NCBI RefSeq assembly: GCF_000720765.1
Contig: NZ_JODC01000007.1
Location: forward strand, 248,001-312,000
DNA: 64,000 bases
Source of the DNA: Streptomyces sp. NRRL S-646
GTDB taxonomy: Bacteria > Actinomycetota > Actinomycetes > Streptomycetales > Streptomycetaceae
Reading direction: 5' to 3'
The notes beneath the pieces are model-generated. The model made no database searches. It was not told the origin of the DNA and saw only the letters and a program-made list of their open reading frames with translations. Positions 1-10,727 of the stretch are shown one piece after another. The translations under genes were made by a program, and so were the position numbers. Position 1 is the first letter of the stretch; each line of letters opens with the position of its first letter.

Positions 1-28
1 TGAGAACGCCGACACGGCAAGCCGTCCG

Positions 29-1600
29 TTGACGGTCGCCGACGCGCTGGCCCTGCCCGTGCTCGCCGCGGGGCAGCCGCAGGTCGTCACCGGGGTGGAC
101 CGCCTCGACCGGCGGGTGCGCTGGGTCCACATGACCGAACTGACCGACCCGGCGTCCTTCCTCAAGGGCGGCGAACTCGTCCTGACCACCGGCATGCCCC
201 TGCCCGAGGAACCGGCCGCGGTGCGGCGGTACGTGGACGAACTCGCCGACGTCGGGGCGGCAGCGCTGGTCATCGAGCTGGTACGGCGCTACCACCGGCC
301 GCCCGAAGCACTTGTCGACGCCTGCCGGGCCCGCGGTCTCCCCCTCGTCACGCTCGCGGCGGACGTCAACTTCCTGGAGGTCACCCAGGTCGTCCATGCC
401 CTTCTGCTGGGCAACCAGACGGACGCGATGCGCCGTACCCAGCGCATCCACGAGGCGTTCACCGCGCTGACGCTGCGCGGTGCGGGGCCCGAGGACGTGG
501 TACGCGCGGCGGCGGAGATGAGCGGCCGTACCGTCGTGCTCGAGAACCTGGTGCACCAGGCGCTGATCTGCGAACCCTCCGGCAGCACGATGGAGGAGGC
601 GCTCACCGGCTGGGAGCAGCGCTCCCGGGGCGTGCCGTCCCGCGAGCGCACCGAGGTGTGCGGCGGCGAGGGCTGGCTCGTCGCGCCGGTGGAGTACCAG
701 GGCGAGCGCTGGGGCCGCGCCGTGATGCTCCCGGCCCGCAAGGGGGACTTCGGGGCCGAGGACGTCACCGTGCTGGAGCGGACCGCGATGGCCCTGACCA
801 TCGCCCGCCTCATCCACGCCACCCCCTGGGAACGCACCGCACACCGCAGCGCCCTGCGCGAGCTGGCCGAACAGCGCCACCACTCCCCCGAGGACGCCCG
901 CGCCCGCTTCGCCGCGCTGGGCCTGCCCGCCGAGGACTGCGGCTTTCTCGCCGTACTGGTGGGCACGCGCGCGGCGGACGACGCTGCGGAGGGCCGGCTG
1001 TCCGAGGAGCTGCGGGCCGCAGGGGTGCCGGCCCTCGTCGGTGTCCTGGCCGCAGGCCGGCTCGGCATCCTTCTCGCCCTGCGCGCCACCCGGCCGTGGC
1101 GGCCGACGGTCGAGCGGCTGAGCCGCACCGCGTTCGCCCTCGATCCGGAGGCGGTGGTGAGCGTCGGCTCCGAGGTCACGCAACTCGCCGACGCCGCCCG
1201 CTCGTTCCGCGAAGCCGGCCGCGCGGCGGAGGCGGCCCTGCCCGGACTGCCCCTGCCCGAGGGCCGTTCCTACCACGAACTGTCCGACATCGGTCTGCGC
1301 CGCCTGCTGTATGCGCTGCGCGAGGACATCCGCGTCCAGGACTATGCCGAACGACAGCTCGGCCGACTCGTCGACCACGACACCCGGCACGGCACGGACC
1401 TGCTGACGACCCTGCGCCACTACCTCGACTCGGCCGGCAACAAGACCACCGCGGCCCGCCGCGGCGACCTGTCCCGGGAGACCGTCTACCAGCGCCTGCG
1501 CACCATCGAGAGGCTGCTGGAGTGCGACCTGGAATCGGGCGAACAGCGCACCGAACTGCATGTGGCGCTGGCCGCCCTGGACGTCATGCGGGCACGTTGA
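29..1600 (+). CDS. PucR-family transcriptional regulator
   Basis: A 523-residue protein with the PucR layout. The N-terminal purine-catabolism domain (about residues 1-120) carries the typical stretch around FLKGGELVLTTG, a long central region follows, and a C-terminal helix-turn-helix (about 460-515) contains ETVYQRLRTIERLL. Family members bind DNA through the C-terminal domain and often control purine, amino acid or polyamine catabolism. No such target lies nearby, so its regulon cannot be read here. The first usable start is a TTG at position 29, only 28 bases from the window edge, so the true start may lie further upstream. The 3' end is firm. Confidence 0.85.
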   Translation: MTVADALALPVLAAGQPQVVTGVDRLDRRVRWVHMTELTDPASFLKGGELVLTTGMPLPEEPAAVRRYVDELADVGAAALVIELVRRYHRPPEALVDACRARGLPLVTLAADVNFLEVTQVVHALLLGNQTDAMRRTQRIHEAFTALTLRGAGPEDVVRAAAEMSGRTVVLENLVHQALICEPSGSTMEEALTGWEQRSRGVPSRERTEVCGGEGWLVAPVEYQGERWGRAVMLPARKGDFGAEDVTVLERTAMALTIARLIHATPWERTAHRSALRELAEQRHHSPEDARARFAALGLPAEDCGFLAVLVGTRAADDAAEGRLSEELRAAGVPALVGVLAAGRLGILLALRATRPWRPTVERLSRTAFALDPEAVVSVGSEVTQLADAARSFREAGRAAEAALPGLPLPEGRSYHELSDIGLRRLLYALREDIRVQDYAERQLGRLVDHDTRHGTDLLTTLRHYLDSAGNKTTAARRGDLSRETVYQRLRTIERLLECDLESGEQRTELHVALAALDVMRAR

Positions 1601-1670
1601 CACAGCCCTCGCGTGCCGTCCTCGACCATGGTCCGGTGTCCCGCAGCGGCATAGCCCGGCCGTCCGCCTG

Positions 1671-1803
1671 ACAACCCACCCCGCGGGGCGCCTCAGCGGC
1701 CGCCCGTGCCGACCATGGCCCGAAAGCCTTCGCCGATACGACCGCCATGCCGCCGCCCACCTCACAACCCACACCGCGGGGCGCCTCAGCGGTTGCCCGT
1801 GCG
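1671..1803. repeat. Direct repeat copying the 3' end of the EamA gene
   Basis: Two copies of about 40 bases, beginning at 1671 and 1764, share the core CCGCGGGGCGCCTCAGCGG. The second copy contains the last codons and stop of the EamA transporter gene. The first lies 93 bases further downstream of that gene and would encode a similar terminal peptide ending in TGGR plus stop. This looks like a partial tandem duplication of the gene end. The whole 1601-1785 interval holds nothing else I recognise. Confidence 0.6.
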
Positions 1804-2688
1804 TACCGCGCCCACGCTCGCCGTGACGACCAGCGCGATCGCGGCGCACTGCGGCAGCGACAGCGCCTGGCCCAGCACCAGATAGCCCGCCAGAGCGGCA
1901 AGGGCGGGCGCCAGGCTTGTCAGCACCGCGAACGTCGCCGCGGGCAGTCGGCGCAGGGCGAGCAGTTCGAGGGTGTAGGGCAGTGCCGAGCTCAGCAGGG
2001 CGATGACCAGGCCCAGGCCGAGCACGGTGGGCTCCAGCAGCGTGCCGCCCGCCGCTCCGATGCCCAGCGGCAGGCTGACCAGTGCGGCGACGGTCATCGC
2101 GATCGCCAGGCCGTCCAGCCGCGGGAAGCGGGCGCCCGCGCGGGAGTTGAGCACGATGTACGCCGCCCACATTGCGCCGGCGCTCAGCGCGAGGGCCACA
2201 CCGGCGACGTTGAGCCGGTCGAAGCCGTCCTCGCCCAGCAGGAAGACCCCGGCCAGCGCGAGTCCGGCCCACAGCAGGCCGGCGGCGCGGCGCGAGGCGA
2301 GAACGGACAACAGGAGCGGGCCGAGCACCTCGACGGTGACCGCCGCACCCAGTGGGATGCGGTCGATGGCCTGGTAGAAGAGCAGGTTCATGCCCGCGAG
2401 GGCCAGACCGAACCCGCATACCACGGCCCAGTCGGCGCGCGAGTGCCCGCGCAGCCGCGGCCGGGTGACAACCAGCAGCAGCACCGCGGCGAACGCCACC
2501 CGCAGGGCGACCGCCCCGAACGCACCGGCGCGGGGGAAGAGCAGCGCGGCGCAGGCCGACCCGAACTGTACGGACACCGCTCCGGCCAGCATCAGGCCGA
2601 CCCCGCCGAGGCTGCCGCGGCCGGGCGCATGACGGACGAGGACGGGCGCGGGCGTCGCCGCGGACGAGGTGCGAGCGGTGGAGGTCAT
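1786..2688 (-). CDS. EamA/DMT-family permease
   Basis: A 300-residue hydrophobic protein with about ten predicted membrane segments in two EamA repeats, resembling the RhtA type of amino acid or metabolite exporter. Characteristic stretches include LRVAFAAVLLLVV in the first half and ALPYTLELLALRRLP in the second. I chose the ATG at 2688 because a TAGCGT -10 element ends seven bases upstream, the usual spacing for a leaderless message; a GTG nine bases further upstream is the alternative. It is divergent from a LysR regulator across 69 bases, which suggests that regulator controls it. The substrate is unknown. Confidence 0.85.
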   Translation of the reverse strand: MTSTARTSSAATPAPVLVRHAPGRGSLGGVGLMLAGAVSVQFGSACAALLFPRAGAFGAVALRVAFAAVLLLVVTRPRLRGHSRADWAVVCGFGLALAGMNLLFYQAIDRIPLGAAVTVEVLGPLLLSVLASRRAAGLLWAGLALAGVFLLGEDGFDRLNVAGVALALSAGAMWAAYIVLNSRAGARFPRLDGLAIAMTVAALVSLPLGIGAAGGTLLEPTVLGLGLVIALLSSALPYTLELLALRRLPAATFAVLTSLAPALAALAGYLVLGQALSLPQCAAIALVVTASVGAVRTGNR

Positions 2689-2726
2689 GCCGTCCACGCT
2701 AGGAACCCGGCTGCGGCCTGTGAAAT

Positions 2727-2737
2727 GCCGATTCGGC
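2727..2737. promoter_or_regulatory. Palindrome in the EamA/LysR divergent promoter
   Basis: GCCGA-T-TCGGC is a perfect 5-bp inverted repeat around a central T, placed midway between the two divergent starts. LysR-type regulators usually bind interrupted dyads in this position. A TTATGCT -10-like element and a GGAGG ribosome site follow it on the plus strand. Confidence 0.5.
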
Positions 2738-2757
2738 TGCGGTTATGCTCCGGAGGC

Positions 2758-3660
2758 ATGACCATCGAGCTGCGGCATCTGCGGGCCTTCCTCGTCATCG
2801 CCGAGGAGGGCAACATCACCCGTGCCGCGGCCCGTCTGCGGCTGAGCCAGCCCGCCCTCTCCCGCACCCTGCGCCAGCTCGAGGACCACCTGGGCGGCCG
2901 CCTCGTCGACCGCTCCACCCACCACCTCGAACTCACCGCCGAGGGCCGCACCTTCCGCGACAAGGCCACCGCCGCTCTCGCCGCCGTGGACACGGCTCTG
3001 GACGCGCGCAGCCTGCGGAGCTGGCCGCTGCGTCTGGGCCACCCCTGGGCGGCGCTCGGCGACCACACCATCGCGCTGCTGCGCCGCTGGGACGAGACCC
3101 ACCCGGACGTACCGCTGCACCTGCTGCGCATCGACGACCGTACGGCGGGCCTCACCCAGGGCAGGGTCGACGCGGCCCTGCTGCGCGGCACGGTCCCCGC
3201 GGCCGGGCTGCGCACGGAGCTGCTGGTGTCGGAGGAGCGGGTGGCGGTGATGTCGGCGGACAGCCCGCTGGCCGCACTCCCCCAGGTCACCCTGGCGGAC
3301 CTCGCCGCCCATCGGATCGCCCTCAACACCGTCTCCGGCACCACGACGATGGACCTGTGGCCGGCCGCGGCCCGCCCCGCCGGCACCCTCGAGGTCACCA
3401 ACACCGACGAGTGGCTCATGGCCATCGCAGCGGGCCGCGCCGTGGGCATCTCGACGACGGCCACCCCGGGCAACCACACCCACCCGTCGCTGGTCTTCAG
3501 GCCGCTCGTGGACGCGCCGCCCGTGCCGGTCGTCCTCGCCTGGCGCGAGGGCCCCGGACACCCGGCCGTCCCCGACCTGCTGGCGCTCAGCCGGGAGGTA
3601 CTGGCGGACGGAACGGCCGGTCAGCGGGCCGGTTCGCCGACCCCACCGCCGGTGGAGTAA
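2758..3660 (+). CDS. LysR-family transcriptional regulator
   Basis: A 300-residue LysR-type regulator. The N-terminal winged helix (residues 1-60) begins MTIELRHLRAFLVIAEEGN and includes the recognition region LSQPALSRTLRQLE. An effector-binding domain covers about 85-295. The ATG at 2758 follows GGAGG with two bases between, and a TATGCT -10 lies just upstream. A longer open frame continues upstream but overlaps the divergent EamA gene in antisense and shows no domain. Divergent pairing suggests it controls the EamA exporter in response to the exported metabolite, which is inference. Confidence 0.9.
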   Translation: MTIELRHLRAFLVIAEEGNITRAAARLRLSQPALSRTLRQLEDHLGGRLVDRSTHHLELTAEGRTFRDKATAALAAVDTALDARSLRSWPLRLGHPWAALGDHTIALLRRWDETHPDVPLHLLRIDDRTAGLTQGRVDAALLRGTVPAAGLRTELLVSEERVAVMSADSPLAALPQVTLADLAAHRIALNTVSGTTTMDLWPAAARPAGTLEVTNTDEWLMAIAAGRAVGISTTATPGNHTHPSLVFRPLVDAPPVPVVLAWREGPGHPAVPDLLALSREVLADGTAGQRAGSPTPPPVE

Positions 3661-3778
3661 GTGCAGTTCACCCTGGTCGGCCGTGCGACGCTGGTCTTGG
3701 GCTCGGGTCAGGAGGCGGCCATGACGTGAGACAGCCTTCCGCTTCCAGCTGGCGGGGGCCGCGCCCTGCGCGCCGGCC

Positions 3779-4072
3779 GTGTCGACCTTCGCGATCATCG
3801 CCGCGGCCCGGGAATCGGGCCCGTTCGACTGTCACAACCTGCTCACCGACATGATCACGCTGCAGGCGTTCAACGGCTCCGCCGCAATGACCGCGCTGCT
3901 GCTGGGGGCGGTCGTCAGCGAGCGGATCCAGACCCGGCAGGAGCTCGCCCGGGCCTGCGGGCAGTTCGCCGACATGGTGGCCAGGATGGCCACCGGAGAC
4001 CTCCGCCCCGCGCTTCCCCACCGGCACAACAAGAGGGAAGGGCAGGGCGGACAGGCCCCCAGACGGGCGTGA
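3779..4072 (+). pseudogene. Relic of a MASE1 membrane-sensor protein (C-terminal piece)
   Basis: A GTG-initiated frame of 97 residues reads like the last membrane helices and tail of a MASE1-domain protein: STFAIIAAARESGPF, then TALLLGAVVSERIQTRQEL and a short coiled tail. MASE1 proteins normally have eight membrane helices and some 300 residues or more; the front part is missing. The 118 bases between the LysR stop and this frame show no other recognisable coding. It overlaps nothing and ends just before the convergent ABC gene. I call it a decayed fragment, though a short expressed peptide cannot be excluded. Confidence 0.5.
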
Positions 4073-4080
4073 TCCGCCGG

Positions 4081-6674
<2,594 letters not shown>

Positions 6675-6799
6675 TGAACAGGAGCGATGCGGGCAGGGTC
6701 AGCGGTCGAAGTCCTCGGGGCAGCCGCCTCACACGACTGACATGAAGCTGTCACACACGGAGCGGAATGCGGGTTCACCAAGCGTCCGTTCTGACTGAC

Positions 6800-7723
6800 A
6801 TGACTGTGGGAGTAGCACTCAACGCATCCGACGCACAGAACCAGGTCGACGCCACCGTGCAGCTGGCCCAGGAGGCCGCGGAAGCCGGGCTGCGGTCGGC
6901 CTGGTTCGGTCAGACCTTCGGCGCGGACTCACCCCAGCTCGCGGCGATCGTCGGACGCGAGGTGCCCGCACTGCAGGTGGGGACCTCCGCGATCCCCGTC
7001 TTCGGCCGCCACCCGCTGCTGGTCTCCAGCCAGGCCCAGACCGCCCAGGCCGCGACGCACGGCCGCTACCACCTCGGTCTGGCCCTGGGCACGAAACTGC
7101 TGACGGAGACCGGCTTCGGCCTGCCCTTCGAACGCCCCATCGCCCGCCTGCGTGAATTCCTCACCGCACTACGGCAGTTGACCGCAACCGGCACGGCCGA
7201 CTTCCACGGCGAACTGCTCACCGCCACCACTCCGATCCCTGCGCTCGTCCCGGGCGCCGGGAGCGGCGTCCCCCTGTTGGTCGCCGCGATGGGGCCGCAG
7301 GCGCTGCGGGTCAGCGGTGAGCTGGCGGACGGGATCCTGCCCTATCTGGCGGGACCGCGCGCCCTGGCGGAACACATCGTCCCCGCTCTGACCGCAGCGG
7401 CCGAGGCCGCCGGCCGTCCCGCGCCCCGGATCGTGGCCCTGGTGCCCGGCGTGGTCACGGACGACGTGGACGGGGTGCGGGCGAAGGCCACCGAGAACCT
7501 CGCGTTCTACGAACAGATCCCGTCCTACGCCCGCGTCATCGAACTCTCCGGCGGCCGACGGGCGGCCGACCTGGCCGTGATCGGCGACGAGAAGACGGTC
7601 GAGGCCGAGGTACGGCGTTACCGGGACGCCGGCGCCACCGAGGTCGTGTTCTCGGGCACCGAGATCGCCGGCGAAACGGACCGCCGGCGCACCTGGGCCC
7701 TCCTCGGCGAACTGGCCGGCTGA
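6800..7723 (+). CDS. LLM-class F420-dependent oxidoreductase
   Basis: A 307-residue luciferase-like monooxygenase-fold protein of the subgroup annotated as TIGR03564-type F420-dependent oxidoreductase. Typical stretches are AEAGLRSAWFGQTFG, VGTSAIPVFGRHPLL and VPLLVAAMGPQALR. Family members use reduced cofactor F420 or FMN for redox reactions on small substrates in the cytoplasm. I chose the ATG at 6800, where family similarity starts (MTVGVALNAS). The DUF1684 gene follows after 87 bases in the same direction, which may mean co-transcription. The substrate is unknown. Confidence 0.85.
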   Translation: MTVGVALNASDAQNQVDATVQLAQEAAEAGLRSAWFGQTFGADSPQLAAIVGREVPALQVGTSAIPVFGRHPLLVSSQAQTAQAATHGRYHLGLALGTKLLTETGFGLPFERPIARLREFLTALRQLTATGTADFHGELLTATTPIPALVPGAGSGVPLLVAAMGPQALRVSGELADGILPYLAGPRALAEHIVPALTAAAEAAGRPAPRIVALVPGVVTDDVDGVRAKATENLAFYEQIPSYARVIELSGGRRAADLAVIGDEKTVEAEVRRYRDAGATEVVFSGTEIAGETDRRRTWALLGELAG

Positions 7724-7810
7724 GCAAGCCCGTCGACCGCCCGAACCTCAGCTCCCCTGCACGCCCGTACCCCTGCGCGAGGCCGAGCCTCGCGGGACGA
7801 AGGAGACCGT

Positions 7811-8635
7811 ATGACCATCGAGGCCACCGCAACCGACCTCCAGACCTTCACCGAGAACTGGCTGGACTGGTACCGCGCTCAGGAGGCCCGGCTCGCCGAC
7901 CCGCACGGTTTCCTGGCGATCACCGGCCAGCACTGGCTCGACGACCGGCCGCAGCGCTTCCCCGACGCACCCGGCGCCTGGCACACCGGCCCCGAGGGAG
8001 TCGTCGTCACCCTCGCCGAGGACGAGGAACTGGTCGTCGACGGAACCCGGGTGCGCGGTGAACACCGCTTCGGCGTGCTTCCCGAGCGCAGCGACGTCCA
8101 CGCAGTCTGGGGAGACGCCGTCATCGAGGTCGCCAAGCGCGGTGGCAACGACATCGTTCGCCCCCGGCACCCGGACGCGCCGCTGCGCACCGCATTCATC
8201 GGAACACCCGCCTACGCGCCCGACCCGCGCTGGGCCGTGACCGGCCGGTACATCCCCTTCGACGAGCCGCGGCCGACCACCGTGGGCGCCGCGGTCGAGG
8301 GCCTTGAGCATGTCTACGACGCTCCGGGCAGGGTCGAGTTCGAACTGGACGGGCGGCAGCTGTCCCTGACCGCGTTCCCGGGACGTGGTGCGGGCAGTCT
8401 GATGCTGCTGTTCACCGACGCGACCTCCGGGGTCACCACCTACGCCGCCAACCGGTCCCTGGCACTCGATCCGCCCGCCGCCGACGGCACGGTGGTCCTG
8501 GACTTCAACCGCGCCGCAAACCTGCCCTGCGCGTACACGGACCTGGCCACCTGCCCGCTGCCCCCGGCCGAGAACCGGCTGCCGGTGGCCATCGAGGCGG
8601 GCCAGAAGATCCCCCACGAGCGCGGCGGTTCCTGA
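7811..8635 (+). CDS. DUF1684-family protein
   Basis: A 274-residue cytoplasmic protein of the DUF1684 family. Recognisable stretches are WYRAQEARLADPHGFLAITG near the N-terminus, GRYIPFDEPRP in the middle and LDFNRAANLPCAYTDLATCP near the C-terminus; the last is the most conserved block of the family. The ATG at 7811 is preceded by AAGGAGA at good distance. The family has no settled function; the fold and conserved Tyr/Asn/Cys cluster suggest a small-molecule binding or enzymatic role. It follows the LLM oxidoreductase and may share its transcript. Confidence 0.85.
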   Translation: MTIEATATDLQTFTENWLDWYRAQEARLADPHGFLAITGQHWLDDRPQRFPDAPGAWHTGPEGVVVTLAEDEELVVDGTRVRGEHRFGVLPERSDVHAVWGDAVIEVAKRGGNDIVRPRHPDAPLRTAFIGTPAYAPDPRWAVTGRYIPFDEPRPTTVGAAVEGLEHVYDAPGRVEFELDGRQLSLTAFPGRGAGSLMLLFTDATSGVTTYAANRSLALDPPAADGTVVLDFNRAANLPCAYTDLATCPLPPAENRLPVAIEAGQKIPHERGGS

Positions 8636-8644
8636 GCACCACTG

Positions 8645-8732
8645 CCTTCCGACCGGGATGCCGACGGAGAGTCGGAGACGACCGCCGCCCTTCCGGCCGG
8701 GATGCCGACGGAGAGTCGGAGACGACCGCCGC
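8645..8732. repeat. Two-copy 44-bp tandem repeat
   Basis: Units 8645-8688 and 8689-8732 differ at one base (position 8652 versus 8696). Each holds the small dyad CCGAC-GGAGA-GTCGG. The repeat starts 10 bases after the DUF1684 stop. Confidence 0.85.
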
Positions 8733-9181
8733 CCATGGTCGACATGGACGACGGCCGCCCGGCGCGAGGAATCGCACTCTCCCCTGGTACGGCATCTCGC
8801 GCGGGATCGTCCTCGCGACCTGGGGCGTGCGGGAGTCCGCCCCAGCTCGAAGCCGCCGCGAGGACGAGGGCTGGGCCTTGCGGATCGTGCGCCGTGCAGG
8901 CAGCCCTCGGCACCGCTGGTCGGGTAGCCGGATTTCCGGTCCGAAACCCTGAACGTGGCAACAGCAGGACCGACGGGGCGCATTTCGGCCTGCCCGGCCC
9001 GCATGCAGCCTGCGCAGATATTCACATGCGCAACCACCCCTTGGTCTGCTGCGAGGCCTCGCGCACCGCACACGTGACCGACGCTGCGGACCTATGTGGT
9101 CATCCGGCGTGTGCATGCCCGGCCGCCGGTACCCGGGGCCAGTCGTCCTCACCCGAGCGCAGGGACTCAAGGGACCGTAGC
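8733..9181. other. Long non-coding interval
   Basis: Between the 44-bp repeat and the SpoIIE gene I see no convincing gene. A plus-strand frame stays open here, but its translation is rich in Cys, Pro and Ala with no domain and atypical composition. The stretch may hold the promoter of the SpoIIE gene; no consensus element stands out. Confidence 0.4.
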
Positions 9182-10453
9182 GTGAGGGAGTGGGGGCGGC
9201 CGGAGGTGGTTGCGTTGCCGGAGATGGATTACGCGGCGTTGTTCGCCGCCACGCCGAGCCCCTATCTGGTGCTGGGCCCGGACCTGGTCATCGTGGAGGT
9301 CAACCAGGCGTACCTGGACGCGACCGGCCGCACACATGAGGAACTGCTCGGCAAGCACATCTTCGAGGCGTTCCCCGACAACCCTGCCGACCCCGAGGCG
9401 GACGGCGTGCGCAACCTCAGCGCCTCCCTGCACCGGGTGCTGGGCCTGCGGAAGCCGGACACCATGGCGCTGCAGAAGTACGACATCCCGGTCATGGACG
9501 AGCACGGAGCGTTCGAGGAGCGGTGGTGGTCCCCGATCAACACACCGATCCTCGCCCCGGACGGAAGCGTGCAGTGGATCATCCACCGTGTGGAGGACGT
9601 CACCGCCTTCGTGCAGTCCCGCGTGGCCGGAAACCGGCCGCCGGTACAGCAGCTGACCAAGCGCGACGCGCTGGAGGCTGAGCTGTACGCACGCGCCCGT
9701 GAGCTGCAGCGGCTGAACGAGGAACTGCGACTGGCCCACACCCGCGAACGCCAGGTGGCCGTCGCCCTGCAGGAGGCCATGCTCCAGGTGCCCGACCTGG
9801 CTCGGCACTCGGACGTCGCGGTGCGCTATCTGCCCGCGACCGGGTCACTGAACGTGTGCGGCGACTGGTACGACATGGTCGACCTGTCCGACGGCCGGTT
9901 CTCGGTGGCGGTCGGCGACGTCGTCGGCCACGGCCTGGAGGCGGCCGCCGTGATGGGCATGCTGCGCAGTGCACTCAGTGCCGCGATCCGGGCACTGGAG
10001 TCGCCCGCCCGGGCACTGGAGGTGCTGGGCCTGTACGCACGGTCCGTCGACGGCGCGCTGAACACCACCGCCGTGAAGGCACTCATCGATCCGCGCAGCC
10101 AGTTGATCATCTACAGCAACGCGGGACACCCGCCGCCCGTCCTGATGCACGCGGACGGCACCTGCGAACTGCTGGACAAGGCCACCGACCCGCCGCTGGG
10201 AGCCCGGCCCCAGCACGTGCCCCGCCCACAGGCCGGGCAGGCCTACGGGCCCGGGGCCACGCTCGTGCTGTACACCGACGGGCTGATCGAACGACGCAGC
10301 GAGGACATCGACAAAGGGATCGCACGACTGGCCGAGGTCGTGCGCCTGCACCGCACCCTCGGACCGGAACGCCTGGCCGACACTCTCCTGGGCCACCTCG
10401 GCGTAGCAGGAGGGGCCCACGACGACATCGCCCTCGTCATCGTCCGGCTGTGA
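9182..10453 (+). CDS. PAS-SpoIIE (PP2C-type) protein phosphatase
   Basis: About 423 residues. A PAS sensor domain (about 15-130, with NQAYLDATGRTHEELLGKH) is followed by a short coiled segment and a SpoIIE/PP2C phosphatase domain (about 225-423) with GDWYDMVDLSDGRF, GDVVGHG and the closing GGAHDDIALVIV, which supply metal-binding Asp residues. Such proteins dephosphorylate anti-sigma-factor antagonists and so free sigma factors; the PAS part probably senses a small ligand or redox state. No anti-sigma kinase or antagonist gene is adjacent. The start is uncertain: GTG 9182, TTG 9215 (eight bases after GGAGG) or ATG 9224 all fit. Confidence 0.87.
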   Translation: MREWGRPEVVALPEMDYAALFAATPSPYLVLGPDLVIVEVNQAYLDATGRTHEELLGKHIFEAFPDNPADPEADGVRNLSASLHRVLGLRKPDTMALQKYDIPVMDEHGAFEERWWSPINTPILAPDGSVQWIIHRVEDVTAFVQSRVAGNRPPVQQLTKRDALEAELYARARELQRLNEELRLAHTRERQVAVALQEAMLQVPDLARHSDVAVRYLPATGSLNVCGDWYDMVDLSDGRFSVAVGDVVGHGLEAAAVMGMLRSALSAAIRALESPARALEVLGLYARSVDGALNTTAVKALIDPRSQLIIYSNAGHPPPVLMHADGTCELLDKATDPPLGARPQHVPRPQAGQAYGPGATLVLYTDGLIERRSEDIDKGIARLAEVVRLHRTLGPERLADTLLGHLGVAGGAHDDIALVIVRL

Positions 10454-10497
10454 CCTTCCGGTGCCACGTGACCCCGAAGCCGGAGACCCGCACAGAA

Positions 10498-10537
10498 GAA
10501 GGGCCCTCACAGGCTCTCGCCTGCGAAGACCCTTCGC
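10498..10537 (-). terminator. Hairpins after tRNA-Pro
   Basis: Read on the minus strand, GCGAAG-GGT-CTTCGC is followed by AGGC-GAGA-GCCT. The 5' arm can alternatively pair as GAAGGG/CCCTTC just before a pyrimidine run. It lies between the tRNA 3' end and the convergent SpoIIE gene, so it probably terminates the tRNA transcript. Confidence 0.55.
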
Positions 10538-10541
10538 ACCG

Positions 10542-10615
<74 letters not shown>

Positions 10616-10623
10616 GTGCGCTT

Positions 10624-10641
10624 CCCGCGGTGCACCGCGGG
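10624..10641. repeat. Perfect 18-bp palindrome upstream of tRNA-Pro
   Basis: CCCGCGGTGCACCGCGGG equals its own reverse complement. It lies nine bases outside the 5' end of the tRNA, inside the expected precursor leader or promoter. It could be a protein-binding site or a leader hairpin. Confidence 0.6.
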
Positions 10642-10691
10642 ATCACGCAGGTCAACCTTACCGTACGTACACCGGTGTTACCGCCGGGCCC

Positions 10692-10723
10692 GGTGGCCGA
10701 CCCGACAGTCCGGGTCGGCCACC
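10692..10723. terminator. Strong hairpin after the MFS gene
   Basis: A 13-bp perfect stem (GGTGGCCGACCCG with its complement) closes a six-base loop, four bases past the stop of the minus-strand MFS gene. There is no T-run, as is common for terminators in these genomes. Confidence 0.7.
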
Positions 10724-10727
10724 TGCG

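Noticed and set aside
1747..2757. N-terminal extension of the LysR regulator
   Set aside because: It is wholly antisense to the EamA gene with Gln/Arg/Ala-rich composition; the helix-turn-helix starts at 2758.
8702..9181. Open plus-strand frame extending the SpoIIE protein upstream
   Set aside because: Its translation has no domain, begins inside the tandem repeat and is rich in Cys and Pro; better starts lie at 9182-9224.
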